64,000 nt of DNA from Acidobacteriaceae bacterium (GTDB lineage Bacteria > Acidobacteriota > Terriglobia > Terriglobales > Acidobacteriaceae): contig JAOAPN010000016.1 of the NCBI GenBank assembly GCA_025462885.1, positions 1-64,000 of the forward strand, in the 5' to 3' direction. The notes below the pieces were generated by a model. The model made no database searches, was not told the DNA's origin, and was given only the letters and a program-made list of their open reading frames with translations. Made by a program: the position numbers and the translations under genes. Shown here piece by piece: positions 1 through 8,358 of the stretch (within the stretch, counting starts at the first letter, position 1; the number at the start of each line of letters is the position of its first letter).

Positions 1-163
1 AGGTCGATGCCGATCGTGATCTCAACCTTGGCCTGTCTGCGTGGAACTTCACCGATGAGGTGCTGCGCTGGCTTCTTCATGGGAATAGTCTGCTCCTCCT
101 TCGGAGGACCTGCTCATCCCATTTATCCTCTTCCATCCCTACGATCGCTGGGGCTACGCCACC

Positions 164-1021
164 ATGCCCGCCGAGGCCGACGAGCGCTACCTCCGCTACG
201 TCATCGCCCGCTTCAGCGCCTTCCGCAACGTCTGGTGGTCGCTGGCCAACGAGTACGACTTCATGAAGGCCAAGACCACCGCCGACTTCGATCGCCTGCT
301 CCGCATCACCCAGCAGTCCGATCCCTACCAGCACCTGCGCTCCATCCATCACGCGCACGTCATGTACAACTACGGCAGCTCACTGGTCACGCACGCCAGC
401 CTGCAGGTCACCGACTTCGCCTCCGGACAGGACTGGGTCAAACAATGGATCAAGCCCGTGATCTACGACGAGTGCCAGTACGAAGGCAACATCCCGCGCC
501 GCTGGGGCAATCTCTCCGGGCAGGAGATGACCCGCCGCTTCTGGCTCGGCGTCATCGCCGGATGCTACGTCACCCACGGCGATACTTACTTCGACCCGGC
601 CCTGCCCTTCAACGAAGAATCCACCCAGAAGATCTGGTGGGCTCATGGCGGAGTTCTGCGCGGCACCAGTCCCGCCCGCATCGCCTTCCTGCGCAAGCTC
701 CTCGAAGACACCACCACCCACGGCCTCGAAGCCTCTCCCAACGCCTACTACCTCAACGCCACCAGCCCCGGCGCTACTGAAAGATCCGCCGTGCGCGCAG
801 CACCACCACCGGCGATTCTCTACTATCTGGACGACCATCAGCCCATCGAATACATCTTCCCGTTGAACGAGTTCTCAGCGGATGCTACCTACACCGCCGA
901 ACTCATCGACCCCTGGGAGATGACCATCGCGCCCATTCCCGGTCGCCACTCCGGCAAGACCACCCTGCGCTTGCCCGCAAAGCCCCACCAGGCGATTCGC
1001 TTCCGCAAAGTCTCTGCCTAA
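164..1021 (+). CDS. C-terminal part of a clan-A-like glycoside hydrolase (DUF5060/DUF5605 type), 5' end broken
   Basis: The 285 residues look like the second half of a TIM-barrel glycosidase. N29-E30 in the ANEYDF motif fits the acid/base Glu of clan A, and E103 in YDECQYEG fits the nucleophile. The last ~60 residues resemble the small beta-domain (DUF5605) that ends this family. Conserved-looking sequence continues upstream of the ATG (ILFHPYDRWGYAT, about 122-160), but the same frame is closed by stops at 86-88, 56-58 and 17-19. Family members are around 500 residues or more, so the N-terminal half is missing. The piece is a pseudogene, a frameshifted gene or a rearrangement junction. Substrate is unknown; plant-glycan sugars are a guess. 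Confidence 0.65.
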   Translation: MPAEADERYLRYVIARFSAFRNVWWSLANEYDFMKAKTTADFDRLLRITQQSDPYQHLRSIHHAHVMYNYGSSLVTHASLQVTDFASGQDWVKQWIKPVIYDECQYEGNIPRRWGNLSGQEMTRRFWLGVIAGCYVTHGDTYFDPALPFNEESTQKIWWAHGGVLRGTSPARIAFLRKLLEDTTTHGLEASPNAYYLNATSPGATERSAVRAAPPPAILYYLDDHQPIEYIFPLNEFSADATYTAELIDPWEMTIAPIPGRHSGKTTLRLPAKPHQAIRFRKVSA

Positions 1022-1066
1022 AGCCAGGGTCACTCCGCAACAAAGAAGAAGAGCTGAAAAGCCATA

Positions 1067-1138
1067 CTGTGGAGCGGAAGATCTCAAGCAGTACCCTTTT
1101 CATTGGAGAAAACCCTTGGAAGGGCACACCTTCAGGTG
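1067..1138. repeat. dispersed palindromic element, copy 1
   Basis: Positions 1067-1115 match 42463-42511 almost base for base; both contain GGAGCGGAAGATCTCAAGCA. The match is followed by two small hairpins, CCCTT/AAGGG at 1113-1124 and CACCT/AGGTG at 1127-1138. It lies between the convergent ends of the glycosidase piece (stop at 1021) and ndh (stop at 1189), so it may help end transcription from both sides. Confidence 0.75.
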
Positions 1139-1188
1139 CGCCAAACGCCACATATTTTGATTTGTTTCAATTGCTCTTTGGAGATCCC

Positions 1189-2562
1189 TTAGTTGCTCTT
1201 GGGAGACCCTAAGTCCAGCGCTTTTCCGGGCAGAGGCTCCGCCACGCCTTCCTGCGCCACCCAACCCGGCAACTCCTGCGAGCCGGTAATCAGCCGCGCT
1301 CCGTCATTCAGAAATAGGTACGTATACGCCCACTGCCGAAACACTGAAAAGCGATTCCTGAAACCGATCAGGAAGAAGATATGCACCACCAGCCAGGTCA
1401 GCCACGCAGGAAAACCGCTCCAGTGCGCCTTGAACGGCCATTCGATCTTCGCCACCGCTGCCTTGCGTCCGATGGTCGCCATATCGCCCTTATCGAAGTA
1501 GCGGAAGCCCTTCTCCACCCCCGTACCGTCGCTGCCGAAGCGCTGCGCCGTCAGCCGTGCGATCCGCTTCGCTACAAAATCGCCCATCTGCATGGCAGGC
1601 TGCGCGACCCCGGGAACCTGCTTCCCATCCTGCTCGACGTGCGCCAGGTCGCCGCAGATAAAGATCTCGGGCCGTCCTTTGGGATTCAGGTGCTCGTCGA
1701 CCATCACGCAGCCTCTGCGATCCACTTCCAACCCCATCAATTTACCCAGCGGAGAAGCCTGCACGCCCGCCGCCCACAGCGTCACGACCGCGTCGATGCG
1801 TTCCTCCCCGACCATCACGTAGCCCGGCTGAATGTCCGTGACGTGCGATCCGGTGCGTATCTTCACCCCGAGATCGGCCAGTTGCTGCGCAGCCTTCACC
1901 TGCAGATCCGGCGGATAGGCAGCCAGAATATTCGGGGATCCCTCCAGGATCAGCACCTCCGCCTGCGAAGGGGTAATGTGGCGGAAGTCCTTCGTCATAT
2001 ATAACTTGGCGATATCACTGATGGCTCCAGCCAGCTCCACCCCCGTCGGGCCGCCTCCAATCACGACAAATTTCAGCGGAGGATGCTTCCCCGACTCCAC
2101 CATCTCCCGCTCCGCCAGCTCAAACGCCAGCAGCACCCGCCGCCGTATCTCCGTCGCGTCCTCCAGGGTCTTCAGGCCAGGCGCCAGCTTCGCCCACTCA
2201 TCCTTCCCGAAGTACGAGTGCGTCGACCCCGTTGCCACCACCAGGTAGTCGTACTCCAGCTCTGCGCCCGACTTCAGCATCACCCGATGCTCGTCGAGGT
2301 TAAAGTTCGTCGCCTCGTCCATCAACACTTCAATATTGGGATAATCCCGCAGGATCGACCGAATCGGCTGTGCGATCTCCGCCGGCGACAACACCGCCAG
2401 CGCCACCTGATAGAGCAGCGGCTGAAACGTATGGTGATTCTTCCGATCGACCAGAGTCACATCCAGCGGCAGCTTCCCCAACCCCATCGCCGTGTGGATT
2501 CCGCCAAACCCGCCCCCAAGAATCACTACCCGCTTCCGCATTCCGCTGTTTGCTGCAGCCAT
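1189..2562 (-). CDS. ndh: type II NADH:quinone oxidoreductase (NDH-2)
   Basis: A 457-residue flavoprotein that would oxidise NADH and reduce the quinone pool at the inner face of the cytoplasmic membrane without pumping protons. The FAD-binding GGGFGG motif is near residues 15-20, the second (NADH-binding) dinucleotide fold VVIGGGPTGVELAG near 177, and the late FAD motif ICGDLAH follows. The hydrophobic C-terminal stretch WLTWLVVHIFFLIGF is the usual membrane-anchoring end. I chose ATG 2562 because GGAGG stands 8 bases upstream; the frame stays open upstream to 2643 without a ribosome site. It appears monocistronic. Confidence 0.92.
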   Translation of the reverse strand: MAAANSGMRKRVVILGGGFGGIHTAMGLGKLPLDVTLVDRKNHHTFQPLLYQVALAVLSPAEIAQPIRSILRDYPNIEVLMDEATNFNLDEHRVMLKSGAELEYDYLVVATGSTHSYFGKDEWAKLAPGLKTLEDATEIRRRVLLAFELAEREMVESGKHPPLKFVVIGGGPTGVELAGAISDIAKLYMTKDFRHITPSQAEVLILEGSPNILAAYPPDLQVKAAQQLADLGVKIRTGSHVTDIQPGYVMVGEERIDAVVTLWAAGVQASPLGKLMGLEVDRRGCVMVDEHLNPKGRPEIFICGDLAHVEQDGKQVPGVAQPAMQMGDFVAKRIARLTAQRFGSDGTGVEKGFRYFDKGDMATIGRKAAVAKIEWPFKAHWSGFPAWLTWLVVHIFFLIGFRNRFSVFRQWAYTYLFLNDGARLITGSQELPGWVAQEGVAEPLPGKALDLGSPKSN

Positions 2563-2691
2563 CGTCACGATCCTCCGAGAAGTCTGTCCGGGTACCGGCA
2601 CTTCGGAACTCCGTACACGCCTCCATCCTCTCAGATGCTGCAAAACTTCACACGACCCATCTCGTACCCACTTCGCTCATTCGGCTGCGCT

Positions 2692-3690
2692 TCACCACCC
2701 TCTCGTCAGAGCCAGCAACACGAAACCCTGCGTCCCCGCTGTCACTACCAGGTTCGTCACCTCCTGCCCCGCAACCTGCAGAGGTCGCACCGAAGCGAAC
2801 CCATCCACATCCGACACCAACTCGCTCGTCCCCTGCAACAGCACCGCCTGCGCCGGACACCGTCCCGGCCCCGCACAAACCGCTCCCGACACCACCGTCT
2901 GGTGAAACTCCACGACAGCTCCCGCCACCGGATGGCCCAGTCCATCCGTCACGCGCACGACTACAGCAGCGAACGTCCCGTCCACCGGCAGAGCCTGTCC
3001 GGCCCCGCTCACAATCTCCGCCTGCAATGCCTCCGGAGCCACCCCCTCCGCCGCGAATCCCGCACACACCGTTCCTCTCCACCCACAAGCCGATCCCATA
3101 GCCCTCACCCCGGCCCCCAGCGATCTAAGGGTTACGGGCACCGACGCCATTCCGTCCCCATCCAGAAAATAAGCACCCGAACCCACCCCAATGCCAGTCG
3201 TTCCAGTCCAGACCACTGGCGTACCCGTAACCGTCCCGGAATTATCCGTAAAAGAGACCTGTGGAGACCGGACAAATGTCGCCCCCGCAGCGACATACTC
3301 CACCGCGCGCGACACCGTGGCCGTCCTCACCGGCGAGCTCATCCCCCCAGCCCCCGGAGTCCGCAGCAGCATCAGCAGCCTTTGCCCTATCCGGTATCGA
3401 TCGTCCCCACCCGCCCAGAGTCCCGCCCACTCCCGCAGAACGTACCCCCCCCGCACTGCACCCACGCACCGCCTGATCCACCCGAAACTCGACCTCTATA
3501 ACCTCTGACCGCCGCCGCACCGCCACCACCTGCCCGGTAAAGATCACTCCCGCCGCATCCGAAAGCGCATGGAGCGCCGCCTCCACTCCGTCTCTTCGTC
3601 AGGAGGAACGCAGCCCAGCATCCATGGTCCGTTTTGAGACACACCCAAACCGCAACCGCTACCGGCCCACCCCGGCCAGCTTATCTTGTG
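2692..3690 (-). pseudogene. frameshifted secreted-type protein with Ig-like domain
   Basis: Coding-like sequence is split over three frames of the minus strand. One frame gives GPWMLGCVPPDEETEWRR (about 3585-3640). A second gives ALHALSDAAGVIFTGQVVAV and continues to RVDQAVRGC (about 3460-3580). The third gives YVLREWAGLWAGGDDRYRIG and runs to the stop at 2692. At least two frameshifts, near 3590 and near 3455-3470, are needed to join them, and no clean start exists upstream: all three frames are closed between about 3640 and 3690. The C-terminal ~100 residues resemble a bacterial Ig-like fold (VVVRVTDGLGHPVAGAVVEF). Function unknown. Either a decaying gene or sequencing error in a GC-rich stretch. 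Confidence 0.55.
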
Positions 3691-3706
3691 AAATCACCAC
3701 ACATCC

Positions 3707-3907
3707 CTAAATCTCAGGATAAAAATCGAAGAAAGCATCCAGGCTCATCTTCAACTGCGCCTCGATCTGCTCCCGGCTGCCTTCAAGCACATGCATTGTG
3801 ACCCGGGCATCGTTCCCGTTCTTCAACTTCAACGGGGCGTCGCCCACTTCCGCTACCTCATCCGCCGGCAGCAACCGCATTCCATAGACCAAAGTCAGAT
3901 TCGCCAT
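3707..3907 (-). CDS. small conserved-looking hypothetical protein
   Basis: A 66-residue acidic protein (MANLTLVYGMRLLPADEVAE at the start, ending FFDFYPEI). It has no signal peptide, membrane segment or motif I recognise. The frame fills the gap between the frameshifted gene and trxB and has a natural ATG, though its ribosome site is weak. It is divergent from trxB with 87 bases between starts. I believe it is real from its composition and position, not from a known family. Confidence 0.55.
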   Translation of the reverse strand: MANLTLVYGMRLLPADEVAEVGDAPLKLKNGNDARVTMHVLEGSREQIEAQLKMSLDAFFDFYPEI

Positions 3908-3994
3908 ACTTCAATGGTAATCCCTCATCCCAACTCCAAATCGGCTCGAATGAATCCTTTCCTCCCGGCGCGCATTTACACTATGGAAGCCAAT

Positions 3995-4948
3995 ATGCCC
4001 GATATCACGACACGCGACACAGTTATCCTCGGTTCCGGTTGCGCCGGACTCACCGCCGCCATCTACACCGGACGAGCCAACCTCAAGCCCCTCGTCCTCG
4101 AAGGCCACGAACCCGGCGGCCAGCTCTCCATCACCACTCTGGTAGAAAACTTCCCCGGCTGGCCCGAAGGCGTCCAGGGACCCGACCTGATCGAGAACAT
4201 GAAGCAGCAGGCCACCCGTTTCGGTGCCGAACTGCGCATGGCCCATTTGGATAGCGTCGACCTCTCGAAGCACCCCATCGAACTTCGCGTCGGCAAGGAG
4301 ATCATCCACACCCGCACGCTCATCATCGCCAGCGGAGCCAGCGCCCGCTGGCTGAACCTGCCCTCCGAGCAGGCCCTCATCGGCCACGGAGTCACCTCCT
4401 GCGCCACCTGCGACGGATTCTTCGCGCGCGGCAAGGAGATTGCCGTCATCGGCGGCGGCGACACCGCCATGGAAGAGGCTCTCTTCCTCACGCGCTTCGC
4501 CTCCAAGGTCACGGTAATCAACCGCAGCGAACGCTTCCGCGCCTCGCAGATCATGCTCGACCGCGCCATGGCCCATCCCCAGATCAAGTTCCTCACCAAC
4601 ACCAAGGTGGAAGAGGTCCTTGGAGTGGACGAGAAGGACGTGAAAGGCCTGCGCATCAAGAACAATGTCACCGGCGAAGAGTCCATCCTTCCCGTCGCCT
4701 TCATGTTCCTTGCCATCGGCCACATCCCCAACGCCAGCGCCTTCAAAGGCATGGTCGACCTCGACGACGAGGGCTACATCAAGACCACCAGCAACGTCTT
4801 CGCCACCATCAATGGCAAAATCCTTCCCGGAGTCTTCGCCTGCGGAGACATCCAGGACCGCCGCTACCGCCAGGCGATCACCGCTGCCGGCTCCGGCTGC
4901 ATGGCCGCCCTGGAAGTGGAGAAATACCTCGAGGAGCACGGCCACTAA
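3995..4948 (+). CDS. trxB: thioredoxin reductase
   Basis: A 317-residue cytoplasmic flavoenzyme that would use NADPH to reduce thioredoxin. The FAD motif GSGCAGLTAA is at residues 13-22, the redox-active pair C136-A-T-C139 is in the SCATCDGFF context, the NADPH-binding GGGDTAMEEA follows near 155, and the C-terminal FAD motif GVFACGDIQDRRYRQ is intact. Length is typical. The start is placed at ATG 3995 because GGAAG lies 5 bases upstream; ATG 3983 and 3950 are in frame but lack a ribosome site. A strong hairpin follows the gene, so it is probably transcribed alone. Confidence 0.93.
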   Translation: MPDITTRDTVILGSGCAGLTAAIYTGRANLKPLVLEGHEPGGQLSITTLVENFPGWPEGVQGPDLIENMKQQATRFGAELRMAHLDSVDLSKHPIELRVGKEIIHTRTLIIASGASARWLNLPSEQALIGHGVTSCATCDGFFARGKEIAVIGGGDTAMEEALFLTRFASKVTVINRSERFRASQIMLDRAMAHPQIKFLTNTKVEEVLGVDEKDVKGLRIKNNVTGEESILPVAFMFLAIGHIPNASAFKGMVDLDDEGYIKTTSNVFATINGKILPGVFACGDIQDRRYRQAITAAGSGCMAALEVEKYLEEHGH

Positions 4949-4984
4949 GTCGGTACACGCCTCAAACCAATGGAGTTTTGCCTT

Positions 4985-5020
4985 TTGGCGGGTCAAAGCG
5001 TTAGAGCTTTGACCCGCCAA
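4985..5020 (+). terminator. hairpin after trxB
   Basis: A perfect 15-bp stem: GGCGGGTCAAAGC at 4987-4999 pairs with GCTTTGACCCGCC at 5006-5018, plus two A-T pairs outside. The loop is six bases. The following bases are only weakly T-rich (AATTTCG), so it may also act as an mRNA 3'-end stabiliser. Confidence 0.75.
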
Positions 5021-5135
5021 TTTCGATTCTGGACGCTCTGGTCCACCCCGCAGAAATCCAAACTTAAGAAACTCTTGGCTCTCAAAAGCGTCTACAGAGT
5101 GGCACCCATCTCACACGACTTCGATCGGATATCTT

Positions 5136-6116
5136 CTGCTGCGCCTTTTCGTACCTACGCTCCTGTTCTGTGCCGCTTCCTGTGCCCTCTCCCAACAGCC
5201 AGCGCAGTCCACTGAGAGCCTCCCCGAGGACCCCTCGCAGATCCTCGTTGCTGCCGCTGCACCTGCCGAATCCATTGGCTCCTCCACCTCAGCCTACGCA
5301 AGCGACCCGACGGAATACAGCCTCTACCCAGCAGGCTACGAACCACAAAATAATCAGCAGGACGCTGCCCAGTCCGCAAAAGACAGCGACAAACCCCAGC
5401 CCCATCCAACCAGGCCCCTCCAACTGGACGCTGATGGCAACCCCATCCCGCTCGACCGCCAGCAGCCCCAGCGCATCCTCGGCTTCATGCCCAACTTTCG
5501 CTCCGTAGCCGGTGGCTCCAAGCCCCATCCTCCAGGTTGGAAGTACAACTTCAAGATCGCCACCCACCAGTCTTTCGACTACTCCTCTTTCATCTTCCTC
5601 GGCATTACCTCGCTTACTGCCGAATGGATCGATTCACACCCCGTCCTCGGCAAGGGAGTTGGCGGAGCCTGGGCCTACACCTGGCGCGGATTCCTGGATA
5701 AGACCGACGGCACCTACCTCGGTGCATGGCTGCTTCCCAGCCTCCTCCACGAAGACACCCGCTACTACGCCCTCAGCAAGGACCGCAGCGTGCCGGTGCG
5801 TATCCTGTACATCATCAGCCGGCAAGGCGTCACCCGCACCTACGGCGGACGTCAGACCCCCAACATCGCCGGTCTCGGCGGCAAGGTTCTCACCCAGATC
5901 ATCTCCCGCGAGTACTACCCCACCGGAGCCACAAGTTTCAGCGTCCTCGCCACCAAATTCGGCTACTCGGCCATGCGCGACGTGGCCTTCACTTCTATCC
6001 GTGAGTTCTACCCCGACATCGCCGCCCACTACATTCGCAAACACCGCGAAAAGGTAGCCGCCATGTCGGCCCGCGACGTCAACACCAGCGGAGCGAAGCC
6101 AGCCAACACCCCCTGA
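5136..6116 (+). CDS. secreted hypothetical protein without a canonical start codon
   Basis: The frame is clearly coding from about 5124 to the stop at 6116. A signal-peptide-like stretch (LLLRLFVPTLLFCAASCALS, about 5133-5192) is followed by a Q/P/S-rich linker and then a folded-looking domain of ~200 residues (WKYNFKIATHQSFDYSSFIF onward). No ATG, GTG or TTG occurs in frame between the stop at 5010-5012 and the ATG at 5487, which is inside the domain and after the signal peptide. I put the start at CTG 5136; 5139 is another CTG. The alternatives are a lost start codon or a frameshift near 5125. The family is one I have no name for; the repeated Tyr/Gly/Arg pattern of the domain could suit an outer-membrane barrel, but that is a guess. 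Confidence 0.6.
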   Translation: MLRLFVPTLLFCAASCALSQQPAQSTESLPEDPSQILVAAAAPAESIGSSTSAYASDPTEYSLYPAGYEPQNNQQDAAQSAKDSDKPQPHPTRPLQLDADGNPIPLDRQQPQRILGFMPNFRSVAGGSKPHPPGWKYNFKIATHQSFDYSSFIFLGITSLTAEWIDSHPVLGKGVGGAWAYTWRGFLDKTDGTYLGAWLLPSLLHEDTRYYALSKDRSVPVRILYIISRQGVTRTYGGRQTPNIAGLGGKVLTQIISREYYPTGATSFSVLATKFGYSAMRDVAFTSIREFYPDIAAHYIRKHREKVAAMSARDVNTSGAKPANTP

Positions 6117-6238
6117 TTTGTTGGCTCATAGTCTGTGAGCCAAGACACACCCTTTGAATATCCTCGCTACGGCGTATTGACCTATTCGTCTGACTTGAAA
6201 TTGGAGCGACGCGGTAAAAACGGGTGAGTACTGCAGTT

Positions 6239-6320
6239 TTGCGGGCTGAAGGCTCGCGATTCCCTAGCCCAGGGCACCTGGGTTAGGAACAGCCAAGCCA
6301 TTGCGGGCTGAAGGCCCGCG
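6239..6320. repeat. pair of REP-like units
   Basis: TTGCGGGCTGAAGGCTCGCG at 6239-6258 recurs at 6301-6320 with one change (GCTCGCG to GCCCGCG). Each unit is an imperfect palindrome (GCGGGC...GCCCGC). Between them lies a second palindrome, CTAGCCCAGG / CCTGGGTTAG. The block sits in the 334-base gap between two convergent genes (stops at 6116 and 6451). I see no gene in this gap. Confidence 0.7.
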
Positions 6321-6450
6321 CTAACAGCGCTTCCAATACCTCAACTCCCAGCCCCTTCAGCAACATTCGCCAAACGAAACACGCAGGTCGACCCCTCAAG
6401 ATCAAACGGGGTATGGCCTGCGTGTCCTTTTCCTTCCAGGCGACTGCGAG

Positions 6451-6819
6451 TTACTGACGTGCCAGGTTTTCTACCAGGTCCCCGATGACCGGCAGCTTGA
6501 ACCGCACCCCCTGATACGCCTTGATCACGCAGAGAATCCATACGCAGATCAGTACCAGTCCCAGGATCGGGCCAAGAATCCAACCCAGAATCGGAATCGC
6601 AGTAAAGAATGAAAGTACAAATCCGCACACCGCCAGCGCCAGGCACTGGAACGAGTGGAACCGGATAAACGAGTTTCTGTTGTACGGCTCCAGCACAAGA
6701 AAAACGATCGCCGGAACAATCGTGATGTATGCCAGCGCTCCGGCTACGTTATCGGCCAGACCGACGGCGGCAGCCTGCGGGGGTGGTGGGGTAGAAGAAA
6801 AAGCATTTGGATCTTCCAT
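6451..6819 (-). CDS. DUF4870/Tic20-like small membrane protein
   Basis: A 122-residue protein with a Pro-rich N-terminus followed by about four hydrophobic segments. The sequence FIRFHSFQCLAL with a later IKAYQGVRFKLPVIGDL end is characteristic of the DUF4870/Tic20-like family of inner-membrane proteins of unknown role. GAGGAG lies 8 bases upstream of the ATG, which supports the start. It stands alone; the 352 bases upstream (6820-7171) hold no gene, only a 9-bp hairpin at 7024-7047 (TCCCTTCGC/GCGAAGGGA). Confidence 0.8.
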   Translation of the reverse strand: MEDPNAFSSTPPPPQAAAVGLADNVAGALAYITIVPAIVFLVLEPYNRNSFIRFHSFQCLALAVCGFVLSFFTAIPILGWILGPILGLVLICVWILCVIKAYQGVRFKLPVIGDLVENLARQ

Positions 6820-7171
6820 CTAGGTTCTCCTCAATCTCGAAAATTGATCTTCAAAGTACGGCATGCGACTCTGGCGAAGCATTCAACGTGGGGCCTGATA
6901 GGGAGTGAGTGCAAATATACTCTCGTTTCGCCCGCATAAAAAATACTGGCCTGGTTCGTAATCCGCCGCACGATAGTCCCCGTCCTCTCTAGTGTGCGAA
7001 GAGAAAATCCTTAGCCTCAATCTTCCCTTCGCCGCAACGCGAAGGGAGGTGCAGTCTGCCATTGGCAACTCGCACCAGGGGGCCATCGCGCCGGGCCAAC
7101 GCGCGATGGACACTCCTCTCATCCAATCCCCAATGCCCCAGATATCCTCGAAGACGTAAACTGACTCCAGC

Positions 7172-7891
7172 ATGTCCATCGCAGAAAACCTAGCCCGCCT
7201 TCACGATCAGATCGCCGCCGCCTGCCGCCAGGCCAACCGCCCCACCAGCGAAGTCGCGCTCATGGCGGTCAGCAAAGTCCATCCCGTCGAGGTCATCCTC
7301 GAAGCCCACGCCGCCGGCCAGCGCCTCTTCGGCGAGAACCGCGTGCAGGAGTTCGCAGAGAAGTTTCCTCTTGTCGCGCATCTATCCGATCCCACGCGAA
7401 GCAGTCCGCCATACGCGCAGTATCATCTCATCGGCCCCCTGCAATCCAACAAGACGACCCGCGCCGCCGAACTCTTCCACTCCATCGACACCGTTGACTC
7501 GCTCAAGATCGCCCAGCGCCTCAACTCCGCCGCGCTCGCACTCAACAAAAAACTCCCTATCCTCATCGAGGTCAAGCTTTCCCATGAAGAGTCCAAGCAC
7601 GGCCTCGCCCCGGACGATCTCCCCGCACTGCTCAACGACCTCGCGGCCTTCGAAAACCTCATCCCCAGTGGGCTGATGACCGTCCCCCCCTGGTCCGAAG
7701 ACGCCGAGACGGCGCGACCCTACTTCCAGCACCTCCGCCGCCTCCGCGACGAGCAGCAAAGACTCCACCCCACCCTCACCCAGCTCTCCATCGGCATGTC
7801 CAACGACTTCACCGTAGCCATCGAAGAAGGCAGCACCTGCATCCGCGTCGGCACCGCCCTCTTCGGCAAACGTATCTATCCCACCCCATGA
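7172..7891 (+). CDS. yggS: YggS-family pyridoxal-phosphate homeostasis protein
   Basis: A 239-residue cytoplasmic PLP-binding protein of the YggS/PLPBP family, which buffers PLP and affects amino-acid and keto-acid balance; it has an alanine-racemase-like barrel but no known catalytic activity. K35 in LMAVSK is the PLP Schiff-base lysine. Other family blocks are LFGENRVQE, YHLIGPLQSNK, SHEESKHG and SIGMSNDFTVAIEEGST near the end, the last one binding the phosphate. No good ribosome site precedes ATG 7172, but the N-terminal alignment fits it. The stop overlaps the next start (ATGA), so the two genes are translated together. Confidence 0.92.
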   Translation: MSIAENLARLHDQIAAACRQANRPTSEVALMAVSKVHPVEVILEAHAAGQRLFGENRVQEFAEKFPLVAHLSDPTRSSPPYAQYHLIGPLQSNKTTRAAELFHSIDTVDSLKIAQRLNSAALALNKKLPILIEVKLSHEESKHGLAPDDLPALLNDLAAFENLIPSGLMTVPPWSEDAETARPYFQHLRRLRDEQQRLHPTLTQLSIGMSNDFTVAIEEGSTCIRVGTALFGKRIYPTP

Positions 7892-8190
7892 GCGAAACCT
7901 TCACCCGCGATACCCCGGAGGGCTGCACCGTAACCGTCCGCATCCATCCCGGAGCCCGCAAAAACGCCATCCAAGGCCTCCACGATGGAGCCCTTAAGAT
8001 CTCCCTCACCACCCCACCCGTCGACGGTCGCGCCAACGACGCCCTCATCGCCTTCCTCAGCGACCGCCTCCGCATCCCCAAAGCCCGCATCACCCTGCTC
8101 ACCGGTGCCACCAGCCGCTCCAAAACCCTCCGCGTCGCCACCCTGACCGCACCTGAAGTGGAAGCCGCTCTGCTCACAGACCTGGCTTAA
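7888..8190 (+). CDS. yggU: DUF167/YggU family protein
   Basis: A 100-residue protein of the DUF167 (YggU) family, a small alpha/beta fold without assigned activity. The blocks VRIHPGARKNAI, LKISLTTPPVDGRANDAL and ITLLTGATSRSKTLRV are diagnostic. Its ATG overlaps the yggS stop in an ATGA junction. The yggS-yggU pairing is also common elsewhere, which supports a shared but unknown role. Confidence 0.9.
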   Translation: MSETFTRDTPEGCTVTVRIHPGARKNAIQGLHDGALKISLTTPPVDGRANDALIAFLSDRLRIPKARITLLTGATSRSKTLRVATLTAPEVEAALLTDLA

Positions 8191-8264
8191 CGCCACCGCG
8201 TATGGTCAGAACAAGTCCTTTTGATAGAAGATTTTGCGGCTCATCCTTATTGATAACAAAGACT

Positions 8265-8309
8265 TTAGGTCCGAACTAACCCTGAAGTTCGGGGGAAGTC
8301 CAGACCTAA
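8265..8309. terminator. nested hairpin between convergent genes
   Basis: An outer stem TTAGGTC (8265-8271) / GACCTAA (8303-8309) encloses an inner stem CCGAACT (8271-8277) / AGTTCGG (8286-8292). It lies between the yggU stop (8190) and the GH28 stop (8359), so it could end transcription from either side. No long T-run follows on either strand. Confidence 0.5.
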
Positions 8310-8358
8310 GCCCCATCATTTGAAGACTTTGCGAGAATTGTACCGGGAGGGGGAGTCC

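Noticed and set aside
3911..5020. A 369-codon open frame on the minus strand
   Set aside because: Antisense shadow of trxB.
6239..6320. CRISPR-like repeats
   Set aside because: Only two units, with no regular spacers and no cas genes; they fit REP elements better.
6883..7179. A possible 98-residue gene on the minus strand in the gap before yggS
   Set aside because: No ribosome site, no family-like pattern, and it overlaps the probable yggS promoter and a hairpin.
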